Shown: positions 1 to 12,099 of the stretch, piece by piece
Position numbering within the stretch: position 1 is the first letter of the stretch
How the letters are laid out: each line of letters opens with the position of its first letter
Assembly: GCA_016748015.1 (NCBI GenBank)
Contig: JAAOMT010000776.1
Coordinates: 254,417 to 318,416, forward strand
Length of the DNA: 64,000 nucleotides
Direction: 5' to 3'
Source of the DNA: Geosiphon pyriformis
Lineage: Eukaryota > Glomeromycota > Glomeromycetes > Archaeosporales > Geosiphonaceae
Position numbers and translations under genes: made by a program
Notes under the pieces: model-generated
What the model saw: only the letters and a program-made list of their open reading frames with translations
What the model was told of the DNA's origin: nothing
Databases searched by the model: none

Positions 1-311
1 TTAGAAAAGCACTACAGACCATTAACATTCTGTGTTTCTAGATTAGAGAAACACATCAGGCAATTGCAAGGATAGCCTCAGAGAAGACCCCAAACAGTGG
101 GTAGATTTCAGTTCAGCCTCTGAGAAGGAGTACATAAACACACACAACAATCAAGAATTAAAGAATAACTTACATCGCAACAGTAAAAAGAAAGCCTTCA
201 GTGTAACAGTGACATTATCACACAAATAGAATTGAGGAACTCACGAAAGACTGATTGCAATTAAAGCGGGATATCAGCAATTAAATATAACAAGAAAACC
301 ATCCCGTAACA
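1..311 (+). repeat. L0: right end of an LTR, diverged subfamily
   Basis: The block ends in ...CCCGTAACA, the same GTAACA terminus used by every LTR in this window, and sequence homologous to R1 pol begins directly after it. Its interior shares short landmarks with the plus-strand LTRs near 30000 and 48100, such as GATAGCCT followed by GAAGACCCCAAA, but the rest is diverged. It keeps four CpGs (positions near 175, 253, 267, 305), which is rare here, so it looks younger. The start lies outside the window. The likely target-site copy is ATGT at 312-315. Whether it is a solo LTR or the end of a full element cannot be told. Confidence 0.65.
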
Positions 312-319
312 ATGTACTA

Positions 320-1690
320 TATAATTAAATAATAATAATTCTATTTTTCATCTTGTGTAGCAGTTGTTTGCAAATTTTTGTTTCTGAATTAATGTTAATT
401 CTTTGTGATTAGTGTATATATCAAACTTTTAACTTAAACATTTCTTCTATTTGATGACAGTCTAATAGATAGTCAAATATTTTAATGCTAGAATTCTATA
501 ATTTTTTTCAGCTGAACATAAGCTTTGGCTGACATATACTATTGAATGTTCTCTTCCATTTGGTTTTTTTTGTAACAATACTGCTTCTAAGACTTGATCT
601 AATGTGTTAGTAATAATAATAAATGTTTTGTTGTGATCTGGATAAATTAGTACTGGTGTTTAAATAAGTTTTTTTTTCAAGATGTTAAAAGTTTCTTGTT
701 GGGTTTTAGTTTATTCATATTTCACATTTTTTGTTTGAAACTAGTAGAGTGGTTGAGCCAGTTTGGAAAAGTTTTGAATAAAGTGACAATAATATTCAAC
801 AAATTTCAAGAATGTTCTTAATTCTGTAAGATTTGTTGGTACTAAAAAGTTCTTACCAATTTTAATCTTATTTGGATCCATTTTGATGCTGTTTTTGCTA
901 ACAACATGTTCCAAAAATTTCAGTTCTGTTTTTTCAAAAAAACACTTTGTAGTGTTTAGATTTAATCCAGTTCTTCTTAGTCTTTTAAACATTTATTGGA
1001 GATAATGAAAATTATTGTTAAATGTTTTGGAAAACATATTGGTATTATCCAAGTAAATTACTACTGACTTTTATAGTAATTCTGTATAAATAGTTTTCAT
1101 AAGCTATTAGAAGGTAGCTGGAATATTTATTAAGCCAAAGAGCATAATATTAAATTCAAAATTTTTTTTTTGGTTGTAAATATTGTTTTCTTTTTGTTAG
1201 CTGGATTTATGGCTATTTGCCAATAATTATTGTCTAAATCTAATGTTAAAAACCATTTTTTTCCTCCAAATGCATTAAATAATTCTTGAATTTGTGGAAT
1301 TGAATAGCTGTCTCTACAAGTAATACTGTTAAGCTTTTTGTAATTCACACAAAAGCAGATTTTTCTATTTTTTTTCCAGACTAGTATTACTGGTAATGAT
1401 TATAGACTTATTAATAATTGAATTAATCCATTGTCTAATATTCTGTTGATTTCTTGTTGGATGATCTCATGGGTTGCTAGTGGTATTCTGTATGCTTATT
1501 GTTTTATTGGCATTGTATTTTCTGTCTTAATTTGGTGTTAGATGATGTCAGTTCTGCCAAATTTGTTTTTACTGGCAAATATGTTAGTAAAATTGTTAAA
1601 AAGCATTCTGAGTTGTATACATTAAAGTGGATCTAAGTTTCCCAAGTTCATTTGTTTCAATTGTTCCAGTTGGAACAAATAATATTTTTC
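320..1690 (-). pseudogene. pol: R1 reverse transcriptase / RNase H remnant
   Basis: Minus-strand translation gives recognisable Ty3 RT blocks: CxxYKKLNSIT and FGGKKWFLTLDLDNNYWQ (about 1350-1210), then YLDN in place of the catalytic YxDD (about 1050), then the thumb/RNase H connection LKFLEHVVSKNSIKMDP and TNLTELRTFLKFVEYYCHFI (992-760). Stops and frame changes break it into pieces no longer than 83 codons. The second catalytic Asp of the polymerase site is Asn (GAT to AAT), so the enzyme would be dead even without the stops. The 3' part of RNase H is lost at the L0 junction. Confidence 0.85.
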
Positions 1691-2059
1691 TTATCCATAT
1701 ATTGTTTGTGATATAATATCCACATATTTACACAATTGTAGAAAATCTGGAATGGTGTTTAGTAGTTGGTTCTCAATTTTAGTGTTTAAGTATCCAATAG
1801 TAGTTCTGCTTGGTATTTTGATAGTGTTTCCTGTTATATATGAAAATTTTAATGTGCTTATAATTCTTGACCAGTATATAGAAATTGGTAATTCCAATTT
1901 TCTCTGATTTACAAATAGTTAGTTCCACTTTAAAAATTTGGAACTGGTCCCTTATTTTTTTTTTTATTACTAATATATGCTGATCATATAATAGAATAGA
2001 AACTGATTAATGAGTGAAGATAATTTCTTCCTTATTAATAGTTTTTTCTTCTGTTATAT

Positions 2060-2714
2060 TAACTGATATATCTATTCTTTCTATTGATCTAAATCTATTT
2101 TTTTCTCTGGCTGTGATTCTTAATTTTTCTTTTGTTCTTACTAACACTAATTGAGCTATTTTTATCAGAGGTAAGAATATTGTCTGTGCTATTTTTTTAT
2201 TTGGTTCAATGGTATATGGTTTCTAAATCATTTTGTAATATTACAATAATATTTTCTACATATTCTGTATCAATTATTTCTTCTTTAATATTAATCTCTT
2301 TTTTTGCTAAACTAGATCTAAATACTAACTGAATCATTGTTGCCAGAATTTCCAGTACTATTTTCAGATCTATACTGATGTGTAAATATAGTTTTAATCT
2401 GATGTCAGTTTCAATTTAATGTTAGTTTTTTCTAAATATCTAAGATCAAATCCCATATCAGTATTATGTGTGTGTTTTAGCATAATACTTTTATCATTAT
2501 TACTGAACCATTTCAGTTTTTGTTCTATTGATAGATTTAGAAGCATAATATATTGTTTGGAGTTAAAATTAGAGTTTAAATTGCCATTGTTATTGCCATA
2601 GTGAATGATATTAGAACTATTGTTGTTGTTATTGTCAGAGTTTAAATTAGGATTAAATTTTGATTCCAATTCTGCTGTATATTTGCTAATTGGTTCTTTT
2701 TTTTTTGGAATCAA
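2060..2714 (-). pseudogene. R1 Asn-rich linker and dUTPase domain remnant
   Basis: On the minus strand a segment begins with an acidic/Asn-rich linker (SDNNNNNSSN) and the conserved block LSIEQKLKWFSNNDKSIM, then MGFDLRYLEK, which is motif I of trimeric dUTPases (AGxDLR). The rest of the domain follows in other frames down to about 2060, collinear with the better preserved copy in R4 (23771-24298). Trimeric dUTPases hydrolyse dUTP to dUMP and pyrophosphate; here the domain sits between the protease side and RT. The sequence is frame-broken and inactive. Confidence 0.75.
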
Positions 2715-2719
2715 ATAAA

Positions 2720-3480
2720 TTATGTATGATGGTAGATTGTGAATAAAATCATAATTATTACAATATTTAAAGTTATTAAGAATTAGGCAGTGTTTAAACA
2801 GTCTTGTGTTTAACTATTTTAAACACTGTTTTTGTTTTTTTCTAGTCAGTTTTAGATTCTAATAATGTTTGTAAAATTGTTTTAGATTGTTTTCAATATC
2901 ATTGAAAACATTAAAAGTTAAAATATATTTAGGTTTAGAAAGTGTAAGTAGATTATTTTTGATCTCCAGTATTTTATTAGTTAAAGCATCTTTTGCTTTT
3001 GCACTCACCATTTTCCAAATTTCATGTTTGTCATGTAAGTAATCTTTCAATTATCTTAGCACTCACTTTCAAGCATTATTGATAAGCATTCCTTTTTATA
3101 CTCAATTATTAATTAGAATTGTGTATTGGCATGATTTATTACAAGTTCCTCTTTGTCCAGAAATGTCATTCCATATTTTTTTATTGAAAAAAATTATTTC
3201 ACATGTAAGATAAGGCTTATTGTTCTATTTTTTTTGTCTTTTTAATTGTCTAAAGCATTCAAAAACACATAGATAACAATAATATTTCATTACCATTGGT
3301 TATTTCTTATTGTTACTACAATATATGCCTATTGTCAACAATTTTTTGTCACAATTAACACAGATCAGTTTGGATCAATAATAAGTTGGCTGGCTTTGAT
3401 TAATAATGGTGTATAAAGTATATGTAGAGATGGTTGTTTGAAACATTTTTTCTTTTTTTTTTTTCTTTTTTTTTACCTTT
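2720..3480 (-). pseudogene. R1 Cys-rich region remnant
   Basis: This is the minus-strand segment upstream of the dUTPase and downstream of the protease. It matches, in order, the R4 segment 24530-25300 and the plus-strand R3 segment 17880-18560. A helical stretch of about 63 codons (3050-2859: LHDKHEIWKMVSAKAKDALT and onward) is still open. The CxxC clusters seen in R4 are mostly lost here. Function unknown. Confidence 0.6.
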
Positions 3481-3839
3481 TCTTCTCATATGGGCACCAG
3501 TAATAAGTTATTATAATCATTATTAGTTCAGAAAACTTGGTAAGCTTCCTAAGTAGGTTTTTTTTTTTAAATTCAATCAGTGGTTGTAATTAAGTAGTTT
3601 GTGGTTTGAAATGATTATACATAGCTGGTACTTGTGTGTGTTGTCTGTTTTAACTAAGCTATAGTTTTTAAGTGCTTTAGTTAAATACAGCACTGGTCTT
3701 GAACATCTAGTTATTACCAACTAGTGTTTGGTATTGCATGGCTTCCATAATAAGGACTTTAATTGGCCCAACAATATCATTAACTTTAAAAAAAAAGTTG
3801 TTAATTTTGCCAATTAGAGTTTTTGTTGCTTCATTAGTG

Positions 3840-4291
3840 ATAATTATTTTTATGCTGGCAGTGTGGTCAACTCAATAACTTAATTGGTCCATAAGTTATT
3901 AAGTAATAATGCTGTCTGCTAACTCACTATTAAGAATTAGTTTGATAAGATAGCCATTAACTTTTGTATTTGTGTACATTGTGGTAATTGGTTTTACTTC
4001 AAGAATGACTTTACTGAATAGAAATGTTTCAACTGGTTTTTTAAGTTCAAAAGAAAAAATAACAGTAAGTGATTTGTCTTCAGTAATTGTTGCTGGTAGA
4101 ATATTGTTGATGAATAATTGAGTTTGATTGGGTTTTGATAGATTGGATGTGATGATTTTTGGAAATATTAAGAGACTTAAATAGTATTGGACATTTAAGT
4201 TTTGGGCATAGTTAATTTCTGAATTTTGGTGTTGTAATCCAGATTGTTGGACTGTTAAACTGGGGATTAGTTGGTATATTACTATTGCCAA
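3840..4291 (-). pseudogene. pol: R1 aspartic protease region
   Basis: An open stretch of 130 codons on the minus strand ends in ITTMYTNTKVNGYLIKLILN followed by SELADSIIT. This is the start of a retropepsin domain: the hydrophobic-hydrophobic-D-S/T-G active site appears as ILNSE, with Asn for the catalytic Asp and Glu for Gly. Upstream is the conserved block LPATITEDKSLTVIFSFELKK. The same Asp-to-Asn change occurs in R2, R3 and R6. The rest of the protease fold lies below 3899 in broken frames. Not functional. Confidence 0.75.
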
Positions 4292-7200
4292 TTTTTAGTT
4301 CTAATGAATTTGAGTAGTCTTTAGTCTTTGGCTTTTACTTTGAATTAAATTTTGTGGCTGGATTTGAATTTGTTGGGATTGATAAACGATTTGTGGCTGT
4401 GGTTAATATATTGTTAATACTAGAATCTGATAAATTAGCATTAAGTATATTTGTTGCATTATTAGTAGATAATAAGACTGATATTGGTCTTAATTTAGTT
4501 GATAATTTAGAGTTTAAAATTGGAAATCAAAGTTTTAATATTGATTTCCTGATTATTAATTATTTAACCAGATGGGACAGTCAATTTGCAAATGTCTTTG
4601 TTTACCATAATAGTGGCAACTACATATCTTTTATTACTATTGTTAATTGGTTAACAATAATAGATGTGATTAATTTTAAAGACAATTTGGGTTTCTCAGA
4701 TTATTGCAACATTGTGAAAATTAATGAATTGCTTAATTGTTAGTTAAGTATTTCTCTAATTTTTGATTAATAAAATTACTGAATTGCTTCAACTTGGAGT
4801 CCAATTCAGATAATCTGTTTATTACTAGATTAACAACTTAAGTGTGATTGGCTTTTAGCTTGGCTGATTCAAAATTTTAGGCATGTGTAACTGTGTTTTA
4901 GAGTGTTTAAAAATATAATAAACATATGTATTATAAAAAACTACTGTGCAAACTGCAAATGAATTGGTTTAAAATTTGTGGTGCTGTAAAATAATTAATG
5001 TTAATGGCTTGAATTTGGCATAAATTTTGATAAAAGCATTCCAAGTAAGTGGTAATAGCTTCAATCTCTTTTTGTTTAATAGTAGTAAAGGTATTTGCTA
5101 AATGATTAATGCTGTTATTATTATTAAAATATCTTAGAAATTCCAGTTTAAATGCTATTACTTATAGAATATAGGAATTATATATTAATACACAAATTAG
5201 CCAATCAAAATAAAACGTAATAAAAGTGAAATTCCAGAATTTCTCCCAGAAGAATTGCAGGATTCCAGAATTACAAGATTTTAGTATAAAAAATTGCAGG
5301 ATTCTTGGCTAGAAAATTAAGAAATTTAAGAAATCTTGTATAATGAAATTTATGTATATATAGTGATAGCATTAAAAACAGAAAAAACAGATCTTTAGTT
5401 TTAGAACCTTCAGTTCTAATTTCTTATCTATCTCTTTATATAATAGTATTCTATGATTTGAAGTAAAAACATAAAAATATCAATAAAATACTTATTAATT
5501 ATTACAATCTATATTTCCACTATTAACAACTTATGTTGATAGTTACTAATACTTAACTACACTAAATCAATAACTCTTGATTACAACTATTGATGGAATA
5601 CTAACTTTTTTTGTCTTGGCTTATCTCTTTATTCTTTTTTTATTCTTTTTATTATTTTCTTTTATTTTATTTTATTTTTTGTGTTTTATTGTGAATTTAC
5701 TAATTAATTAAAAGAATAATGTGTGAGGTATTAACATCAGGATATAGTACTGGTAAAAGACTCAGAAATAAGAGTGAACACTCAAAATTAAGAATAGCTT
5801 ACCAGAAAATTACTGGCCATCAAACTGAAAAAGAAATTGATGGAATTGCAATTCTGAGAAATAACAAACAACAAAGCATATCAACTCAAAGGTTGAGAAG
5901 AAACTAGAAACATTACCAAAAGATATTACTATTAAATCTCTGTCTATTATACAAAGAATTCAAACCAAAACTTTTAAATACAAAAACCTTCAGATATTAC
6001 CAACATATAATTTATTGAGCACCAAGTTATAGGTTTGTTATTTGTTTCCAGATCCTAAATAATCATCTGTAATAATGCATTGAGTTTTTGAATCAAGCTT
6101 TAATATCATGAGTTAACAGTATCTTAAAAAAAGTATGAGATTGTCTGTAATGCTCTGGCATTATTCCATCTATTAGCTGTGATGGCTTTTTCCACATTGT
6201 TGAGCCAGACTTGTGTATTATCCTCTTTGTTAGTAAATTTTTCAAGTTTTGCAATTGGTGTATAGACTATTGATGTGAGTAATAGTTGTGGTTGTTGTTG
6301 TTGAAGTTGTTATTGGGGTGGTAGTTACAGCTGTTGTTATAATTCAATAATTGGTACAACTGGTGGTAAATTGATCACAATTACTGGAGATAAGTTTTGA
6401 GAAACAATAAAAGCAGGATTTGAATTGTTCTGATTTTGCTGGGTTGAAATAATCAGAGTTTGAATTTCCAGGTTTTCTGAAATCAGGTTTTGGTAATTAA
6501 ATTCTTGATTTTCATCTTTTTTTTCTTTTTTAGAGTTAGTTTTTTCCCAAGAACTAGTAGCTCTAAAATTGGGTTAAAGTGGTGGTAATTGAAATTTTAA
6601 TGGCATTAGTAATTGCAATTTAAATTTTTCAAAGAAATTACCATAAGTTTTCAATAAATCAGCTTTTTTTTGTTGGTTTTAAAACATTATTCTTGCTGAT
6701 AATAATGTATTTTCTAATAGTATATTGATAGTACTTCCAGACATATGATAATATAATAGATAAATAAATAAAACTACCTTTGGTTTCTTTCAAGTAGATG
6801 GTTGTATTTTTTTTGGTGTTCCTGCTAGTATTTGTAATTTTTCTTTGCTTTTGTCTGCATAGATAATGGAAAATCTTTGTTGGATGTAACTTTCAATTCT
6901 TTGGTTAATTTCAATAATAATGAAAGCAAAGTTGTGATTTAATGATAAGTTGATGTATTGAATTAATTTAGTATAGAAATTTTTTCTTGCTGATTTAGTA
7001 TCAGTTAATTCTCCTAAAAAGTATGTGATTTTGTCATTAACATAACAATTAAAGACTGATTTGGCTGGCCAATAATTGCTAGTTAATTCTAATTGTTAGT
7101 AGTATTGTTGGAATAGAGATTTCGCAAATTCCAAGTAATTTGTTCTTATTACTTCTGATTCTGCTATTGTTTTAAATAATTGTTGCTAGTGCTGGTTCTC
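4292..7200 (-). pseudogene. gag: R1 gag remnant, split by solo LTR S1
   Basis: The minus strand here is the counterpart of gag in R3 (15060-17050) and R6 (48480-50540). For example, the reverse complement of 6130-6250 matches the block containing KIKKFTGKENDAQ and AIPYFLQ. The gag core is interrupted at 5156-6074 by a solo LTR, and the two gag halves join cleanly across the 4-bp duplication ATGC. An open stretch antisense to it (4354-4743) is a shadow. Many stops; no intact frame. Confidence 0.75.
5156..6074 (+). repeat. S1: solo LTR inside R1 gag
   Basis: It starts TATTACTTATAG (TGTTACT with G to A) and ends ATCTGTAATA (GTAACA decayed), 919 bp. It is flanked by perfect 4-bp duplications ATGC (5152-5155 and 6075-6078). 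R1 gag reads straight through when the LTR and one ATGC are removed. It contains the ATTCCAGAATT / AGAATTGCAGGATT hairpin block of subtype II (5233-5330) and the T-rich tract common to all LTRs of this family. No internal element remains, so it is an LTR-LTR recombination product. A 62-codon open stretch at 5719-5907 is LTR sequence, not a gene. Confidence 0.9.
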
Positions 7201-7220
7201 TGTTAGATTATATTTCACAG

Positions 7221-7231
7221 AAAGCACCAAA
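7221..7231 (-). other. R1 primer-binding site (reverse complement)
   Basis: AAAGCACCAAA directly abuts the 5' LTR; on the minus strand it reads TTTGGTGCTTT, a decayed version of the TTTGGTGCTCT site seen beside the LTRs of R3, R6, R7 and R8. It would pair with a tRNA 3' end of the form ...GAGCACCA. Confidence 0.65.
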
Positions 7232-8124
7232 TATTACAGGTGATTATTTAGGGTGTTAGTACAAATAACAAACCTGTAACTTGGTGCTTAATAGCTAGTA
7301 TGATTGGTAATTTCTACAGGTTTTTATATTTGAAGATTTTGGTTGAAGTTCTTTGTATAATGAACAGAGATTTAATAATTGTTTCAGTAGTCTTTCAGAA
7401 TGAGTATTTTGTTAAATTTCTTTCTTCAACATAGTGGCCAGTTTATTTTAGCAGTTATGTTCTTCTAATAAGCTATTCTTAAATTTCTAAACTCTATACT
7501 TTTATTTCTGAGTCTTTTATCAGACTATTTTTAACATTAATTAATTAGCACTTAATCTCTTAAATCAGTTAGTAAATAACAAACAACAAAAAAAATAAAA
7601 AAAATAACAGAAATAAAGAAAATAAAAAAAGAAAATAAGAAAAGAAAATAAAAAATTAATATACTATCAATAGCCATGATCAAGAGCTATTGTTCCAGTA
7701 TAATTAAGTATTGAATGTTATCAACATAAAATGTTGATAACAGATAAGTAATAGATATTATTAATCAAACAATAATAACATGGATTGGATGATAATAAGT
7801 ATGTTTTATTAAATAGTTAAATAAATTCACTTTAGTTAATAGTAATTATCTGTAAAGTGAAAGTTAATTAATAGATAAGAAAGGAGATGCTAAATTAAAA
7901 CTGAACTGAATACTTTTCTTGCTTCTAATATTACTGCTATATATATATAGTTGATATTATACAAAATTCCTGAAATTCTGCAATTTTTTTAGAGGAATCC
8001 TGGAATTCTGAGATTCTAAAATCTTGCAATTCTTTTAGAAAAATTCTAGAATTTTTTTATTACTATACTTACTTCTAATTGGCTATTTTTCTAACTATAA
8101 TATTCTTAATTTTTATGAGTAACA
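7232..8124 (-). repeat. R1 5' LTR
   Basis: In plus-strand reading it begins TATTACAGGTGATTATTT and ends TATGAGTAACA (893 bp). On the minus strand this is TGTTACTCATA...CCTGTAATA, matching the other LTRs. It contains the subtype II hairpin block (7962-8056), the run of short A-rich repeats at 7590-7655, and is followed by the candidate target duplication ATAT (8125-8128). Its partner LTR is outside the window. Confidence 0.88.
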
Positions 8125-8499
8125 ATATTCTTTCAACAGATTTTTGTTTATTAACTAGATAAGTCTTTTGTAATCTGTAATAATATCAAATAGGTAACAT
8201 AGAAAATATTGTTTAAAATATTTTATGGCCTATATAATCACAAAACATCTTACTTTATAAGCTATATAATTTTTTTGGCTATGTTTAAACTTCTACTAAC
8301 ATATATAACTATGTGTTTTTTTCTTTTTTGTCTTGTTGTAATAACATAATACTTAGATTTGTTTTAAAGACATTAGTTATAAGTACAAATTTTTTGGTAA
8401 AGTTAGAGTATATTAAAATGAAAGTTTTAGTAAGTTTTTGTCTTGGGTAATTAAATATTTATTCTTGTTTTTTACTTTATTTTTGTGTTATATTTTTAG

Positions 8500-9560
8500 C
8501 TAATAATTAATTTAACAGTTAAAACACTATTAAAAAGTCTTTAACAAACTTTTAATAATATGAGGCAAGTTTTAAAAATTCACAAAGTTCAGTCAGATTC
8601 TAAGAATAAAAAAAATTTTTGATTTTTTTGATTTTTGTGGAATCAGGTTTTATTTCTTTTTTTTTAATAATATGCTTTAGAAAAACAAGTTGTGATTTTT
8701 TAAAAAAACATTTTTTAAAATTAAGTTTCAGTCTAGTGATCCAAAGTTTTTCAAAAACTTGCTATAGATATTTAAGATGTTTTTTAAATGTTGATAAAAA
8801 CACATTTGTGTTGTTCAAGTAGACCACTATAGATTTTCACAAAATTTTGAAATAAACAACATCTATTAGCCATTAAAATATTGCAAAAATATTGGTTAAT
8901 CTGAATAATATTACATTAAATTTATAATTGCCATTTTGAATTATAAAGATAGTCTTTTTTTAATCATTAAAATCTATGGCTACTTGCCAATATTCACTAG
9001 CAAAATCTAGAGTATTCAAAATTTCATTAATATGTAATAAAAAATAAATATCTTTCTTAGTAACATTATTAAGTTTCTTATAATTAATACAGAATTGGAT
9101 TTTTCTATTTTTTTTTATACTAAAATAATAGATAAAGACCAAGGGCTTATAGAAAATTGTATAAGTCTGTTTTCTAATATTTGATTAACTTCTTTTTTTT
9201 ATAAAATTATGTTTAAATGGTGGTATTTAGTAAGCATATTGCTTAATAGATAACACATTTCTTGTATAAATCTAATAATGAACCAAGTTAGTTTGTTTAA
9301 ACTCATTTTTTTTGGCAAAAATGTCTAAATATTTTAAGATAAATGCTTTTAATTGTTTTTGTTATAAAAAATCTAGTAATCTAAGATTGAACTTAATTAA
9401 TTTTTTATTAGTTATTTGGTAGTATTTAATACTTGGCCTTGACAGAATTGGTTCAATTTCACAATGTAACACCAATTAAAAAAAGTCAAAAATTTTTTGG
9501 AGTTTATGTTAATTTGCAATATCTGTGCTCAGATATTCTAAGACTGTATTTTCAAATAAG
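8500..9560 (-). pseudogene. pol: R2 reverse transcriptase remnant
   Basis: Minus-strand 9142-8960 encodes QFCINYKKLNNVTKKDIYF and LNTLDFASEYWQVAI, the RT finger/palm blocks of Ty3 elements. About 8700 on the minus strand gives the decayed KCFF..LKFLKH connection block, and 9280-9360 matches the R1 block encoding NEFGRTDIIQ. An open stretch on the plus strand at 8619-8822 is antisense to this and is not a gene. Confidence 0.75.
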
Positions 9561-9759
9561 TATATAGTTTTTTTGAATAAATTGTAAATAAGTATTTTTA
9601 TTTACAGATAGCTATAGCATAATATATACAAATTAATAAAACCAATTGGAAATTGTTTACAAAAGAGAACATGTAGTTCAAATAAGAGATTTTTTTTGTT
9701 GTCTTTTTATATATGTTAAGTAAAAACATTCCGAATAGTAAAATTGTAATTATTCTATT

Positions 9760-10230
9760 AATTCGAATTATGTTTGAGTTTTTTGGCATTATTTCTATAT
9801 AGTCAATAGATAGTATAACTGTTTTTGTGGAACTAAGATTTTAAGTTTCATATTTGGTCTTTCCTAGCTCTTTTTAGGTCTTAATAGTAATTAATCTAGT
9901 GATTTAAAGTAAAAATAAAAAAATTGTTTGTGCAATTCTTTCTTTTGGTTTAATTATATATAATTAGTTTGATTTATTGTATAATAGGACTATAAGATTT
10001 TTTATGTATTTGGAATTTATAATTTTTTTTTAATATTAATTTTTTTTTTGGCTAAACTAGATTAAAAAACTATTTGTACTATGACTCTAATTAATATTTC
10101 AAATGATATTTTTAGATTAATTATGATAATAACAAATGGTTTTAATATTAGTGTTTGGTTTTTAGAATATTAGAAATTAAATTTAGCATTATTTAGATGT
10201 GTCTATCTTGGAAAAATTCTTTGGTTGTTA
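9760..10230 (-). pseudogene. R2 dUTPase remnant
   Basis: The plus-strand sequence around 10020-10170 aligns base by base with 2260-2420 in R1, including the part coding the KxSLAKK motif II block and the TIDLKI.LEI strand. Only the alignment to the better copies identifies it; on its own it would not be recognisable. Frames are destroyed. Confidence 0.55.
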
Positions 10231-10559
10231 TTAATAAAGCATTTAATGTTTAATTTTTGTTGGAAATTAATAAAGATATGTAAGTTGTTTGATAGTATTT
10301 CTAGTATTTGTAATGTTGTATTTCTTGTTTTATAGTTTGAATAATTTCCAAATTAAACTGTTTTTTCAGATAGTTTGAATTAAGACTAATAGTCAAAACC
10401 TTATTGTAATTAACAAGAGATTAAACAGTTCTTACACAGATAAATATTTATCTACATAAGATATTGTTCTTGTTTTTTTTGTATTAAACAAAATTTTTGA
10501 TAGTAGTCTTAAAATTTTTGTAGAGAGTCTAAAAAATTATATCTAATAACTTTTTTGAT

Positions 10560-11060
10560 AATTTTTACAAGTGCCTTTTAATTTCGAATTTCTTTGGCCA
10601 TTTTATCTTGTATGTTTGTTTTAGTCATATTATATAGTTGTTTAGTATTATATGAGTAATAATATATGCAATTTAGAACTTTATTATAAGTGGTGTTAAA
10701 GTGGGTTCTTTTTTTTATCCAATTAATAATAAAAATAATATATTAACAAATAAAGTTATATATGGCTTCTTTAAATTATATATTAATCCAGTTGTATTTA
10801 TTGGGTAAGATTTTTTTACATGTAATACAAAAAGTTTTGTTCTATTTTTCTGATTGTTTTGGATACCTATACATTTTTTTGTAATATTAGTTATAATAGT
10901 AGTAAGTAGTCTGTTGGTTATTTTCATATAAAGTAATACAAACTGTTATAAAAGATAGTTTTTTCTGGCAAATTAAACATTGTAATCTTGGTTAATGACT
11001 TAAGTAATATTAGATACAAGGAAAATACAATAATATAAAGTTAAAAGTTTTGTTAGTCCA
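10560..11060 (-). pseudogene. R2 Cys-rich region remnant
   Basis: Located at the expected place between protease and dUTPase. The 70-codon minus-strand stretch at 10927-10715 lies in the frame-shifted counterpart of the zinc-ligand segment of R4 (25165-24893), but most cysteines are gone. Weakly supported; based mainly on order. Confidence 0.4.
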
Positions 11061-11399
11061 CTTAAAAACAGATGGTAGTTTTTTACAATTGTTCTTATCC
11101 TACTCAACTTAATATGTCTTAATGGCTTTTATTTCCAATATTTCTTCAAATTCGAACTAAAGTAGATTGTTTGTGTGGAAATCTCTTTTAAAATATCTAT
11201 ACATAGCAGATACTTATGTGTATTGTCCCTAATATATTAGTTGTAACTCTTAAATTAATTAATTTAAAATAATATTTGTTTTTTCTAATTAATTATTTCT
11301 AACTAGTGCTTGATATTAAGTTGCATTTATAACTAATATTTTAGTGAGAATAATTATTCTATTTATGTCAAAAAAAAAAGTCAATTTCTCTAATTGGCA

Positions 11400-11700
11400 T
11401 TTTTTTGGTTCTATTTGCAGTAATAATAAAAATACTGGTGTTTTTGTCAATTTAATAACTTAATTGATTTATTAATTGAAAAGTAATAATGCTTTCTGCT
11501 AATTCACTGTTTAAAACCAGTTTGATGGATTTACCATCTGCTTTATCTCAGTATACATGACAGTAATTGGCTTATCTTCATTTAAAGTGGCTCTGCTAAA
11601 CAAAATAGAAGTGAATTCTTTTCTTTAAGTTCAAAAAAAATATAATTGTTATTAAGTTTGGTATATAACATAATGTTTCCATTAAAATTACTATTAGTAG
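11400..11700 (-). pseudogene. pol: R2 protease remnant
   Basis: On the minus strand the sequence reads PITVMYTE, then IKLVLNSELAESIIT, clearly the retropepsin active-site segment seen at 3899-4060 in R1. The catalytic Asp is Asn here too (AAC). Upstream coding is unreadable. Confidence 0.65.
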
Positions 11701-12099
11701 CTATTACTACACTAATCTTTTAAGGAGAATTTTTGTTATATTTCTATACTTCTAATTATGTCTTTTTTTGAGGCTTCTGCAAAAATACTTTTTTTATTTT
11801 GTATTAATATTAAATGTTTGTATTTCTTTGCTTGTAGTAAAATAGTACTTTATTTTTAATAAATTTAAAAAGAATTAAAATAAAAGGTAAAATTCAACAA
11901 AATTAGTATTTATAAAATAATCTTAATTAAAGATTATTTTTTCAAAGATATAAAGAGCTTATTCCAGATTTTTAAGTTAATTGTTAATTTTGGCCAAGAT
12001 ATTACAAGTATTTTCTAGGTGATTTCATGTATTTAAGATTCTTTTAATGTATTTTTAATTTAAGCTTGAACTTTTTTCATGGTTTTATTAACATGTTGG

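Larger units (their letters stand above)
312..8124 (-). mobile_element. R1: Ty3/Gypsy retrotransposon with dUTPase, cut on its 3' side
   Basis: Read on the minus strand, from high to low coordinates, the order is 5' LTR, gag, protease, Cys-rich region, dUTPase and reverse transcriptase, with sequence collinear to R4 at a constant offset (312 here matches about 22145 there). The element is cut inside the RNase H/RT part of pol by L0, so integrase, the last ORF and the 3' LTR must lie left of the window. A solo LTR (5156-6074) interrupts gag. The flanking 4 bases after the 5' LTR are ATAT (8125-8128). All frames carry many stops. Confidence 0.88.

Noticed and set aside
4354-4743. 129-codon open stretch on the plus strand
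   Set aside because: Exactly antisense to R1 gag/zinc-knuckle sequence; the minus strand has the homologous domain and this reading has no counterpart elsewhere.
7560-7660. Simple A-rich tract as a LINE poly(A) tail
   Set aside because: The same tract occurs at the same place in every minus-strand LTR (19540, 55450, 57940), so it is part of the LTR.
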